Origin: JAGWJU01 sp035533295
GTDB taxonomy: Bacteria; Elusimicrobiota; Elusimicrobia; UBA1565; UBA9628
Length of the DNA stretch: 64,000 nucleotides
Direction: 5' to 3'
Assembly (NCBI GenBank): GCA_035533295.1
Contig: DATLUA010000002.1
Coordinates: 1-64,000, forward strand
Within the stretch, counting starts at the first letter, position 1. Each line of letters begins with the position of its first letter. Below, piece by piece: positions 7,862 to 15,110 of the stretch. The notes under the pieces are model-generated. The model was not told where the DNA came from, searched no databases, and saw only the letters and a list, made by a program, of their open reading frames with translations. The position numbers were made by a program, and so were the translations under genes.

Positions 7862-8623
7862 ATGCTCCTGGCGCTTGACGTCGGGAACACCAACATCACG
7901 GCCGGAGTTTTCAACGGCAAGAAGATCATCAGACGCTGGCGCCATGAGACCACGACAGGATTCTCCGCGAAGAAGCTGGCGGCGGAGTTGCGCAACCGGG
8001 CCCGCGGCCTGCGCGTCGCGGACGCGATCTACGGCAGCGTGGTGCCCCGCCTCGACGGCGCGCTCGAGCGCGCCGTGCGGCTGGCGTTCGGATGCCGGGC
8101 CCGGGCCGTCAGCCCCAAACTGGAGTTGGGCATTAAAATGACTCTTAAGGGACGCCGCCAAATCGGCGCCGACTTATTGCTCAACGCCTTAGCCGGTTAT
8201 GAAAAAGCCGGCGGCGCCTGCATGATTGTAGATTTCGGCACTGCCACGACCGTGCAGGGCGTCTCCAGCGACGGGCATTTTTTGGGCGGAGCCATCGTTC
8301 CCGGCCCGGGCACCTCGGCCTGGGCGCTGGCCGAAAAAACGGCCCTGCTGCCGCTGGCGAACATCGGGAGGCCCTCCCGCGCCATCGGCCGGGATACCGC
8401 GGAGTGTCTGCGCTCCGGAATTTATTACGGTTCGCTAGGAATGATCGAGAGGCTTTTGGCGATGTTCAAGAAAGAAATGCGGGCCCCGAAAGCGCCCGTG
8501 TTCGCGACGGGCGGACTTTCCGGCCTTTTCCGCGAGGACCTGCCCAAGGGCGTCCGGTGGGAGCCGGACCTGACTCTCGATGGGCTGCGCATCGCCCATG
8601 AACGAATGGAGGCTTTAGCATGA
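7862..8623 (+). CDS. coaX: Type III pantothenate kinase
   Basis: The 253-residue cytoplasmic kinase performs the first step of coenzyme A synthesis. Type III features are present: the N-terminal ATP phosphate-binding motif 'LALDVGNTNITAGVF', a middle 'GADLLLNALAGYE' where the family usually has GADR, and 'IVDFGTATTVQGV' with the catalytic-side Asp and 'FLGGAIVPGPG'. The Arg of GADR is replaced by Leu here; I would treat the gene as functional because all other motifs are intact. The ATG directly abuts the mdh stop codon, and the stop overlaps the next gene by ATGA, so it sits inside an operon with mdh. Confidence 0.9.
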   Translation: MLLALDVGNTNITAGVFNGKKIIRRWRHETTTGFSAKKLAAELRNRARGLRVADAIYGSVVPRLDGALERAVRLAFGCRARAVSPKLELGIKMTLKGRRQIGADLLLNALAGYEKAGGACMIVDFGTATTVQGVSSDGHFLGGAIVPGPGTSAWALAEKTALLPLANIGRPSRAIGRDTAECLRSGIYYGSLGMIERLLAMFKKEMRAPKAPVFATGGLSGLFREDLPKGVRWEPDLTLDGLRIAHERMEALA

Positions 8624-9348
8624 CAAAACGATTGGCATTGTTGGCTGCGGCGGCGCTATTTTTTCCTGCGCTTGCCGGCGCGACCGAATTTGGCGGCTTT
8701 TACAATTCGGCGAGCCAGGCGGACCTAAAGCCCTTCGCGCGCGATCTGGGCGGACTTTTGGGATCGGACACCTTCCACACAGGGCGCGTGCTGGGATTTT
8801 CGGGGTTCGACATGGGCGGCCACATCGCCATGCAGTTTTTGCCCGACAAGGACGATGCCGTCATGCGCGCCAATGGCGCGCACCCCGTTGTCCTGCCCTG
8901 GGCGCAGGCCGAGGTCGGGCTGCCGCTCAAAATAGACGGCTTCGTGCGCGGCACGAATCTCGACGGAATGACGGCCGTGGGCGGCGGGCTGCGCTACGGC
9001 CTTCTAAGGGTCTCGGACGTCCCCTGGAAGCCGCAACTCCTGGCAATCATCGTCGGCAACGCCGCGACCGCGCAGTGGTTCACCGCCGACCACGTGGGCG
9101 CCTCCCTAGTCGGTTCGATGGGAAACCAGACCTACACGCCCTACTTGGGAATCGGATTGGATCGCACGCGCGTCACCGTCACTGAAGCGACGGCGAATGT
9201 CGCGTCGGGAACCTCGGCGCTCGCCTTGGAAAGCCGCTTCACCGCCGGGATTCAATACCGGCCCTGGACTTTCCTTTATGCGGACGCGGCTTATGTGTTC
9301 ATGCACGGCCAAAGCGGCGCCGAGGCCGGCCTGGGCATGCGCTTCTAG
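8620..9348 (+). CDS. Exported protein, probable outer-membrane beta-barrel
   Basis: This 242-residue protein of unknown function has a clear signal peptide (MTKRLALLAAAALFFPALAG, cleavage near AGA-TE). The rest is rich in alternating hydrophobic/polar strands and Gly, and it ends in Arg-Phe ('EAGLGMRF'). A C-terminal aromatic residue is the usual signal for BAM-dependent insertion of beta-barrels, so an outer-membrane location is likely. It overlaps coaX by ATGA. No enzyme motif was found. It ends 34 bases before the displaced smpB fragment, so before island insertion its neighbour was probably the 3' end of smpB. Confidence 0.65.
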   Translation: MTKRLALLAAAALFFPALAGATEFGGFYNSASQADLKPFARDLGGLLGSDTFHTGRVLGFSGFDMGGHIAMQFLPDKDDAVMRANGAHPVVLPWAQAEVGLPLKIDGFVRGTNLDGMTAVGGGLRYGLLRVSDVPWKPQLLAIIVGNAATAQWFTADHVGASLVGSMGNQTYTPYLGIGLDRTRVTVTEATANVASGTSALALESRFTAGIQYRPWTFLYADAAYVFMHGQSGAEAGLGMRF

Positions 9349-9380
9349 ATGCCATCAGGCTCTCCGCACAGCAAGCCGCT

Positions 9381-9480
9381 TTAGCCCTTGTAGCTTCCTT
9401 TAAAGCTCTTCTCCGCTTCGCGCGCCGCGGCTTTTTTCTTGAGAGCCTCGCGACGGTCGGGCCCCTTCTTGCCGCGCGCC
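9381..9480 (-). pseudogene. Displaced 3' end of smpB (left copy of 98-bp direct repeat)
   Basis: Positions 9383-9480 are identical to 14003-14100, the last 98 bases of the intact smpB gene, in the same orientation and exactly 4,620 bases apart. The in-frame stop differs (TAA here, TGA in the intact gene). There is no start or N-terminal coding sequence upstream, so this is a leftover 3' end. It marks the left edge of the 9.5-14.0 kb island, in the manner of an attachment-site duplication. Confidence 0.85.
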
Positions 9481-9562
9481 CCTTCAGACTTCCCGAGCAG
9501 AAATAAGATGCGATTTCTTTATTGAGTTTTGGTGGAGGACTTATTGCCCTCCAAACCTGGGA

Positions 9563-9581
9563 CCGATCCAAGCGGGATCGG
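9563..9581. other. Hairpin downstream of the cyclase gene
   Basis: CCGATCC and GGATCGG form a 7-bp stem with a 5-base loop 35 bases beyond the cyclase stop codon on the minus strand. A weaker GGAGG/CCTCC stem follows at about 9533-9552. There is no clear T-tract, so this is at best a weak or factor-assisted terminator. Apart from the smpB remnant, I see nothing else in 9349-9615. Confidence 0.35.
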
Positions 9582-9615
9582 CCGCCGCCGACCACTAGGC
9601 CTCACGCCGGGCACC

Positions 9616-11310
9616 CTACTTCTGCGTTAAGGCGATGACGCCCTTCCAGCCCGGCGGCGCGGCCCGGGCGTAGTCCCGCGTCAGCGACAAAAGAAATCGG
9701 ACCGGCGCGTCCTCCGCAGGCAAGAGGCCGAGGATTTCCAGGGTCTTGGCCCATTGGCCAGCCTCGAAGGCGGCCAAGCCCTCGGCCAATATTTTTTCCC
9801 GCCCGGGGTTTCCCGGCGGCTCGGCCAGCTCGTAGAGATCGAGCGGGGTCTCCATCCCCGCCGGCTGGAAGCGGCCGACCCGGACCGGGACGGCGACGGC
9901 CGGGGAGAGCCTTTCCACGATTTTACGCGAGACCAGCACGGGGACGCCCACGATCTTGGTGATCCCCTCGATACGCGAGGCCTGATTGACCACGGGGCCC
10001 ATGACACCGTAGGAAAAAATCTGCTCCGAGCCGATGGCCCCGGCGACAACCGGGCCGCAGTGCAGGCCGACCCCGCAGCGCCACCCGTCGGTGATCCGGA
10101 AGAGTTCCCGGCTCATCAGCCCGGCCGCTCGGCATGCACGGTCAATATGTTTCGGATCCTCGTACGGCAGGTTCCAGCAGGCCAAAATGCCGTCGCCCAT
10201 GTACTGAAGAATGACGCCATGCTCGGCGAGGATGATCTCCGTCATTGCCGTCATGACGCGCCTGATCTCCCGAAGGTATTCGACCATCTTCTCCATGTTT
10301 CCTTCCGTCTTCTTTGAAAATCCGCGGATGTCAAAGAATAGGACGGTTCCCTCCGCCTGCTTGGGCTCCAAGTCCTCAGGATTTGCGGATTTGAGAATTT
10401 TCTTGACCACGGGACCCGAGAAGTAATGCTCCAGGCGCCTCTCCTGGGCCTGCAGGCGATCCGCCGAAAGGCTGCGGCCCACGATGTCCGCCACTAGACC
10501 CACGAAGCGGGCGCTTCCCAAATGGGCGGCCCGCGAGCCCTTCTCGGCGGCGCTTCGCCCGGACACGTAGAAGGCTACGGCCGATTCGTCCGTGATTTTT
10601 GCGGCCGCGCAAATGGCCCAGTCGGTTCCCGGCGCGGCCGTCGCCTTCAAGCCGCCGGAAGCATCCGACCAAGAGTAGATCGTGGGTTGAGGCGCCTCTT
10701 TCACGGCCTTCCGGAGGAGCATACGGCTGGCCGCAAACCGCGATAAATCGTCCGCGCTGTCCTCGCCCAGCACGCGGCCGTCCTCGGTCAGCACGCAGGA
10801 CCAGACGGCCCCGGTCGCCAGGCGCAGCATCCCGGCGATATGGGCATAGAAACCGGCGCGGTCCCGGGTCCGCAGGATTTCCGGCAATTCGAGGAGATCG
10901 CGGAGGCGGAACGCGGCGGAGGTCCCGCCGGCGGCGTAGAGTTCGGAGGAGTCAAGCGTGCGTTGTTCTTTCGGCCGCTCGTCCGAAACGCGGACGGCGC
11001 CTTCCGACCGCGTGAGCGTGAAGCGGAACTTGGAGCGGCCGATGACGAAGCTTTCCCCATTCTTTAGGATGAACTCGTCCCGCGCCGCGCCGTCGCGCAG
11101 AATAGGATTTGAGGCCTCGGGAAGCTTTCTCACTTTCAAGACGCCGTCCGCGAGCGAAACCTCCACGTGGCGGCGGCTCAAGAAGGGCTCGCTCTCCACG
11201 CGCCAATCGGCCTTCTCGCCGCGTCCGATGACCAGGGGCTGAGCCGCGACGAGAGGACGGCGTTCAATCACGCCGCCGCCGCTTAAAAGCTCCAGTTCTC
11301 CCAAGCTCAT
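9616..11310 (-). CDS. FHA-GAF-class III adenylate/guanylate cyclase
   Basis: The 564-residue protein has three parts. Residues about 5-105 are a forkhead-associated domain (IGR at 28-30, SRRH at 45-48), which binds phosphothreonine. Residues about 140-290 look like a GAF-type sensor. Residues about 318-500 are a class III nucleotide cyclase. The two metal-binding Asp residues are present in 'VLFFDIRGFS' (D327) and 'QYMGDGILACW' (D373). 'VVNQASRIEG' (N442, R446) supplies the transition-state Asn/Arg, so the domain should be active. A short helical tail follows. Its start overlaps the stop of the Ser/Thr kinase gene (ATGA). I infer that the kinase phosphorylates itself or the cyclase, and that the FHA domain reads this mark to control cAMP or cGMP production. 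Confidence 0.88.
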   Translation of the reverse strand: MSLGELELLSGGGVIERRPLVAAQPLVIGRGEKADWRVESEPFLSRRHVEVSLADGVLKVRKLPEASNPILRDGAARDEFILKNGESFVIGRSKFRFTLTRSEGAVRVSDERPKEQRTLDSSELYAAGGTSAAFRLRDLLELPEILRTRDRAGFYAHIAGMLRLATGAVWSCVLTEDGRVLGEDSADDLSRFAASRMLLRKAVKEAPQPTIYSWSDASGGLKATAAPGTDWAICAAAKITDESAVAFYVSGRSAAEKGSRAAHLGSARFVGLVADIVGRSLSADRLQAQERRLEHYFSGPVVKKILKSANPEDLEPKQAEGTVLFFDIRGFSKKTEGNMEKMVEYLREIRRVMTAMTEIILAEHGVILQYMGDGILACWNLPYEDPKHIDRACRAAGLMSRELFRITDGWRCGVGLHCGPVVAGAIGSEQIFSYGVMGPVVNQASRIEGITKIVGVPVLVSRKIVERLSPAVAVPVRVGRFQPAGMETPLDLYELAEPPGNPGREKILAEGLAAFEAGQWAKTLEILGLLPAEDAPVRFLLSLTRDYARAAPPGWKGVIALTQK

Positions 11311-13115
11311 GGACGCCGCCGTAACGCCCGCGAGGCGGAGAGGATCACGAGCAGGCCGGAGGCGGCGCCCGCGATCTCCCAGGCGGGGTTGGAGCCGGCG
11401 AACAAGGCGGCATAAGCGCCCGAGGCGGCGAAAAGAAGCGGCCAGAAGACTCCGGCCAGGATTTGGGGCAGCCGGCGGCGCTCAAAGACAGCGAGCCAGG
11501 CCAGGGCCAAGAAAAAGGAATAGGCCGCCCCCTCCAGCAGGACCCGCGGATCGACGCGCCAAGCCAGCGCCCCCGCGAGCGAACGGAGCAAAAGCAAAAA
11601 CGGTGCCGCCAGGGTCGCGGCCGCTGCCCACCCCTGGCTTTCCGCCTCCAGGACAATCAAGGAGAAGCCCAAGACCGCCAGGGCCGCCAGCATCGGCAGG
11701 CAGAGCAGGACGCGAATCGCGTCCTCGAAGACGCCGAAAATTTTGGCTTTGAGGCCCGTCATCACGACCGCCGCAGGTAAGGCCATCGCTCCCATCATCA
11801 CCCGCATCGCGTCCCGACCAAGCCGGGCGCGGATGTCGAGCTCATTTTGAATTTCGCGCGCCCGGGCGTCCCTGGGAGAAAGACCCCGGAGCTCGGACTT
11901 CAAGGCATCGTCGCTCAGCCGGGCCAATGTCGGATTTTTTTCCTTCTTGAGCGTCCCGATTTCCTTGGCGGCGGAGGCGAACGAAACGATCTGGGATTTC
12001 ATGCTTTGGGCACGCATTTTTTGGCGCAGCGTCCGGAACGGAATGGCCAGGAGCAACCCCAAGAAAATGAAGCAGAGCCTGGCTGAGCGCGGCGCCACGG
12101 CGTTTCGTTCCAGGAATTTTCGTATCCGATACCAGCCGCCGCTTCTCAGCGGACCCACCGGCCTCGTCTCGCGCCGGGCCTTGAGATCGGCCAGCACCTC
12201 CGCCGCCCCGGCGTAGCGGCGCGCCGCGTCGGCCAAGACGCATTGCCCCACGATCGCGGATAAGTCCTCATCCACATTGCCGCCCGTAGCCAGCGACGCC
12301 TTCTCCAACGGCCGGCGACCGACGATCTCCCGGTAGAGCGCGAGCTTTTCGTCCAGCGTCTTGAGGCTCTCCAAGAACCTCCGGTCTTCCTCGCCGCCGT
12401 GCGGCGCCCGACCACTCAAAACCGCCCACATCGCCGCCCCCAGGCCGTAAACGTCCCAGCGCACGTCCGGCCGGACCGGCTCGCCTTCCTTGGCGACCGC
12501 CGCCTGCTCCGGCGCCATGTAGAACAAGGTCCCCAGCGCCCCGGCGCTGTCGGTGACGATGCGCGATTGCCCGAAATCCGCCACCCGGATATGACCGCCC
12601 TCGTCCAAAAGGATGTTCGCGGGTTTCAAGTCGCAGTGGATCAGGCCCTTGGAGTGGACGTAGGCCAGGGCTTGGGCAACTTCCTCCATCCACCGTGCGG
12701 CCTCACCGACCGGGGCGGGGTTGGCCGGATCGACGAAGCGTTCGAGCGAACCCGCCGCCAGGAAATCCATCGCGTAGTACGCGGGGTCACCCGTGAGATC
12801 GGCGTCCAAAAGCGAGACGATATGAGGATGCTTGTCGAGCGTGACGAGCCGCTCGACTTCCCGCTGGAGGAAGAGCCAGTTGACGCCTTTTCTCTGGGTG
12901 AAGACCTTGATCGCCACCTGCTTGCGCGTGCGGATCTGCCACGCCTTCCAGACCTCGGCGAAAGCGCCGCGGCCCAGGGCTTGAGTCAGGATGTAGCCCG
13001 CGATCTTGGGCGCGGCCGCGTGCTGCTCGGCCTCCTTGGGGAGCGAGAGCTCCTTGGAGGCCGCGATCTCCGCTTCGAGCTGGGCTTGGGTTTTCTCCGG
13101 CTCGGACTCGCTCAT
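11307..13115 (-). CDS. Membrane-bound Ser/Thr protein kinase (Hanks type)
   Basis: The 602-residue protein carries a eukaryotic-like kinase domain at about residues 41-300. The glycine loop is 'LGRGAFAEVW' (47-56), the ATP-binding Lys is K70, the catalytic loop is 'HCDLKPAN' (160-167), DFG is at 180-182, and the activation/substrate segment is 'GTLFYMAPEQ'. HCD instead of HRD makes it a non-RD kinase, so it need not be activated by activation-loop phosphorylation. After a basic linker come about seven hydrophobic segments (roughly 345-600), so the kinase faces the cytoplasm and the C-terminal half is in the membrane without a large external domain. ATGA overlaps with both neighbours show tight co-translation in a three-gene island operon. 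Confidence 0.88.
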   Translation of the reverse strand: MSESEPEKTQAQLEAEIAASKELSLPKEAEQHAAAPKIAGYILTQALGRGAFAEVWKAWQIRTRKQVAIKVFTQRKGVNWLFLQREVERLVTLDKHPHIVSLLDADLTGDPAYYAMDFLAAGSLERFVDPANPAPVGEAARWMEEVAQALAYVHSKGLIHCDLKPANILLDEGGHIRVADFGQSRIVTDSAGALGTLFYMAPEQAAVAKEGEPVRPDVRWDVYGLGAAMWAVLSGRAPHGGEEDRRFLESLKTLDEKLALYREIVGRRPLEKASLATGGNVDEDLSAIVGQCVLADAARRYAGAAEVLADLKARRETRPVGPLRSGGWYRIRKFLERNAVAPRSARLCFIFLGLLLAIPFRTLRQKMRAQSMKSQIVSFASAAKEIGTLKKEKNPTLARLSDDALKSELRGLSPRDARAREIQNELDIRARLGRDAMRVMMGAMALPAAVVMTGLKAKIFGVFEDAIRVLLCLPMLAALAVLGFSLIVLEAESQGWAAAATLAAPFLLLLRSLAGALAWRVDPRVLLEGAAYSFFLALAWLAVFERRRLPQILAGVFWPLLFAASGAYAALFAGSNPAWEIAGAASGLLVILSASRALRRRP

Positions 13116-13645
13116 GGATCGAGCGCCGCAGGGACTAATGCCCTCCCCGGTGACCGCATCAACTGGAAAGAACTCGCGAACCGGCCGAAATCCGAAAAAT
13201 CATTCGATGGGGAGATCATCTCGATCGCGTAAAGCGTCCGGCCGATCAGAAAATTCAGATTTCTTGAATACCCGCCTTTAATTTGCACGACGAAATCAAC
13301 GCCCTGGTAGCCTTCGAAATTCACATAATTGGACGTGAGCACCGTCCCCTGTGTCGCCCTCGCGGCGCCGTTGACGCTTCCATTCAGATTGACCCTGGGA
13401 TTTGAGAAATCCGCTCCGGCGGGATATGTCGCGCACATCGCCGAGTATGCTCGATGATTCACCGTGACGGAATAAGTCGTCGTCACCAGCGGGCCGAACC
13501 TCGTCGGGACCGCGAATCTTTTTTCGGCGGGATAGCCCGGGAATTGGCTTTGGGCCTTGGCGTCCCCTCTTTCCGCGAATGGGAAAATCAGCTGGAAAGC
13601 CTTGGCGAAATCACCGGCGTTATAAGCGGCAAAGGCCTCATTCAT
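13112..13645 (-). CDS. Protein with Sel1-like N-terminus, unknown C-terminal domain
   Basis: This is a 177-residue protein. Residues 1-31 ('YNAGDFAKAFQLIFPFAERG' and following) match the first half of a Sel1/TPR-like repeat, which then stops abruptly. Residues about 38-165 form a beta-rich region with many Tyr, Asn and Phe that I do not recognise. No signal peptide is visible. It is the first gene of the island operon and overlaps the kinase start by ATGA. AAGGTG precedes the ATG by 8 bases. It could be a kinase input or substrate, but that rests only on context. The half repeat suggests a domain shuffled onto an older protein. Confidence 0.6.
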   Translation of the reverse strand: MNEAFAAYNAGDFAKAFQLIFPFAERGDAKAQSQFPGYPAEKRFAVPTRFGPLVTTTYSVTVNHRAYSAMCATYPAGADFSNPRVNLNGSVNGAARATQGTVLTSNYVNFEGYQGVDFVVQIKGGYSRNLNFLIGRTLYAIEMISPSNDFSDFGRFASSFQLMRSPGRALVPAALDP

Positions 13646-13659
13646 CGTGGTTCACCTTG

Positions 13660-13985
13660 TCATTTAAAATAATCATTCCCACTCCACGCGGCGTACAGCC
13701 GGTCCGATTCGAGATCGCCGCGCCTTTCGACCATTTCGGTCCAATCCGGCGGAAGCCCGGAAGCACCCAGTCTTGCTCCCTGAATCACTCCCACCACGCA
13801 ACAGATCGAATCGGAATCGCCTCCAGTATTGACCGAAGATATCAGACGACCGCGGAGATCGTCCGGGTGGCGCATCACCGAGCAGAGCGCGCAGGCCGGG
13901 ACTTCGCAGGCCGTCCAGACTAACATATTTATCGAGACGCGCCGACATATCGCGAATCTTGTCGCAAAATTCTACAGTCTAGCGG
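13660..13985 (-). pseudogene. ADP-ribosylglycohydrolase remnant (truncated and frameshifted)
   Basis: The C-terminal part of an ADP-ribosylglycohydrolase is readable at 13660-13926, including the metal-binding 'VNTGGDSDSICCVVGVI' block. A preceding piece of the same family ('EFCDKIRDMSARLDKYVSLD', about 13920-13985) is in another frame, so there is at least one frameshift. More than half of the protein is absent, and the coding trace stops about 20 bases before the right smpB repeat. These enzymes remove ADP-ribose from proteins or DNA. This copy cannot make a working enzyme. It looks like cargo cut when the island edge formed. Confidence 0.7.
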
Positions 13986-14000
13986 CGGGGCCAGCCAGCG

Positions 14001-14489
14001 TCAGCCCTTGTAGCTTCCTTTAAAGCTCTTCTCCGCTTCGCGCGCCGCGGCTTTTTTCTTGAGAGCCTCGCGACGGTCGGGCCCCTTCTTGCCGCGCGCC
14101 AAGCCCACCGCCACCTTGGCCCAGCCGCGTCGGAAGTACACTTCCAGCGGCACCAGCGTCAGTCCCTTGATCTGCAGGCTGCCGGTGATTTTGTCGATTT
14201 CCCGGCGGCGCAGCAAGAGCCGCCGCTTGCGCCTGGGATCGGCGTCCGTGTTTTGAGTCGCGTAGCGGTAGGGAGGAATGTAGAAATTAAAGAGATAGAT
14301 ATCGCCGCCTTCAGCCCGGCCGAAAGAGCCATCCAAGGACGCCTGCCCGCCGCGCAAAGCCTTGACCTCGGGGCCCTCCAAGCTGATGCCCGCCTCGTAG
14401 GTCTCCAGGATTTCGTAGAAATGCCGCGCCTTGCGGTAGGTCGAGACCGAAATCTTGTCCGACTCTTTCTCGTCTTTGGAGGGCTTCAT
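14001..14489 (-). CDS. smpB: SmpB, tmRNA-binding trans-translation protein
   Basis: The 162-residue SsrA-binding protein delivers tmRNA to stalled ribosomes. Typical features are 'NRKA/RKARHFYEILETYEAGISL' with the conserved Glu-Gly-Pro-Glu-Val-K-x-L-R block, 'DGSFGRAEGGDIYLFNFYI', 'KRRLLLRRREI', 'GLTLVPLEVYF' and the basic tail 'ARGKKGPDRREALKKKAAA'. The ATG at 14487-14489 gives the family length; an upstream extension has no similarity. A TATAAT (-10) lies 25 bases upstream. The last 98 bases are duplicated at 9383-9480, so the present 3' end may have been brought in by the island. The tmRNA gene itself was not found in the window. Confidence 0.93.
   Translation of the reverse strand: MKPSKDEKESDKISVSTYRKARHFYEILETYEAGISLEGPEVKALRGGQASLDGSFGRAEGGDIYLFNFYIPPYRYATQNTDADPRRKRRLLLRRREIDKITGSLQIKGLTLVPLEVYFRRGWAKVAVGLARGKKGPDRREALKKKAAAREAEKSFKGSYKG
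14003..14100 (-). repeat. Right copy of the 98-bp smpB direct repeat
   Basis: This copy is identical base for base to 9383-9480 and lies inside the intact smpB gene, coding its last 32 residues. Sequence on both sides differs between the copies. It defines the right edge of the candidate island. Confidence 0.9.
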
Positions 14490-14514
14490 CGTAGCGCCAC
14501 CAGGGCGCGCAGGC

Positions 14515-14523
14515 ATTATAGCA
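14515..14523 (-). promoter_or_regulatory. Extended -10 promoter of smpB
   Basis: On the minus strand TTGCTATAATG contains consensus TATAAT (14515-14520) with TG one base upstream. No -35 is evident. The predicted leader is about 18 nt. Confidence 0.6.
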
Positions 14524-14587
14524 AGTCGGGCAAAGCCGGGCCCTTTTTGATAGAATAACACGCCTTCGCGGAAATTCTCGCTTTAAC

Positions 14588-14671
14588 GGGCAGGTGGCGG
14601 AATTGGCAGACGCGCACGGCTCAGGACCGTGTGGCCGCAAGGCCTTGGGGGTTCAAGTCCCCCCTTGCCCA
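14588..14671 (+). tRNA. tRNA-Leu (anticodon CAG)
   Basis: An 84-nt type II tRNA with a long variable arm. The acceptor is GGGCAGG paired with CTTGCCC (one G-U pair), and the D-arm begins TGGCGGAATTGG. The anticodon stem CACGG/CCGTG encloses loop CTCAGGA (anticodon CAG), and the T-loop is GGTTCAAGTCC. CCA is not encoded. The next gene starts four bases after the discriminator base. Confidence 0.95.
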
Positions 14672-14675
14672 TTTT

Positions 14676-15110
14676 ATGCCGGAAACTCCGCAGTTCTTCA
14701 GTTGCCGCATCTACGGCGTGCTGCGCCGCGGCGGCAGGGTGCTTCTGACCCGCAGCCGCTTCATCGACCGCGAATTCGTCAATTTCCCCGGCGGCGGCAT
14801 CGAGTTGGGCGAGCCTCCTTTAAGCGCCTTGAAGCGCGAGTATAAAGAGGAGACCGGGCTTCTGATCCGCCCCCTTAATATCCTCTACGCCAGCGAGGGG
14901 CTGCACGTCTCGACCCATCGCCCCATGCAGATCGTGAGCCTCTATTGGCTGGTGGAGGAAACGGGCGGGACGCTGCGCTCGGGCGGCAACGACGACGACG
15001 TCATCGACTTGTTCTGGGCCGACGCGGACGCCATACCCACCGACGAGATGTTCCCTTCCGACAAGGAATTCGCCCTACGGCTGAAAAGCCTAACCGCGGC
15101 CGGGCTTTAA
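14676..15110 (+). CDS. NUDIX hydrolase
   Basis: The 144-residue NUDIX-fold pyrophosphohydrolase carries a canonical box: 'GGGIELGEPPLSALKREY' followed by KEETGL fits G-x5-E-x7-REUxEExGU. The substrate cannot be told from the box alone; candidates include nucleoside diphosphate derivatives. The first ATG lies only 4 nt after tRNA-Leu, and no ribosome-binding site fits. The transcript is therefore probably joined to the tRNA, and tRNA 3'-end processing would release a nearly leaderless mRNA. Its 3' end overlaps the convergent meaB gene by 21 bases. Confidence 0.85.
   Translation: MPETPQFFSCRIYGVLRRGGRVLLTRSRFIDREFVNFPGGGIELGEPPLSALKREYKEETGLLIRPLNILYASEGLHVSTHRPMQIVSLYWLVEETGGTLRSGGNDDDVIDLFWADADAIPTDEMFPSDKEFALRLKSLTAAGL

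Larger units (their letters stand above)
9481..14002. mobile_element. Candidate 4.5-kb genomic island inserted at the smpB 3' end
   Basis: The segment lies between two perfect 98-bp copies of the smpB 3' end, one still part of a full smpB and one orphaned. That is the usual footprint of site-specific insertion into a gene's 3' end with restoration of the reading frame. Contents are a three-gene signalling operon and a broken ADP-ribosylglycohydrolase at the right edge. No integrase or excisionase is visible, so the element would be a decayed or non-autonomous island. An assembly artefact caused by a short exact repeat is the main alternative. Confidence 0.6.

Noticed and set aside
9299..9595. 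98-codon minus-strand frame through the smpB remnant
   Set aside because: It reads the repeat in a different frame from smpB and shows only Arg/Ala-rich sequence.
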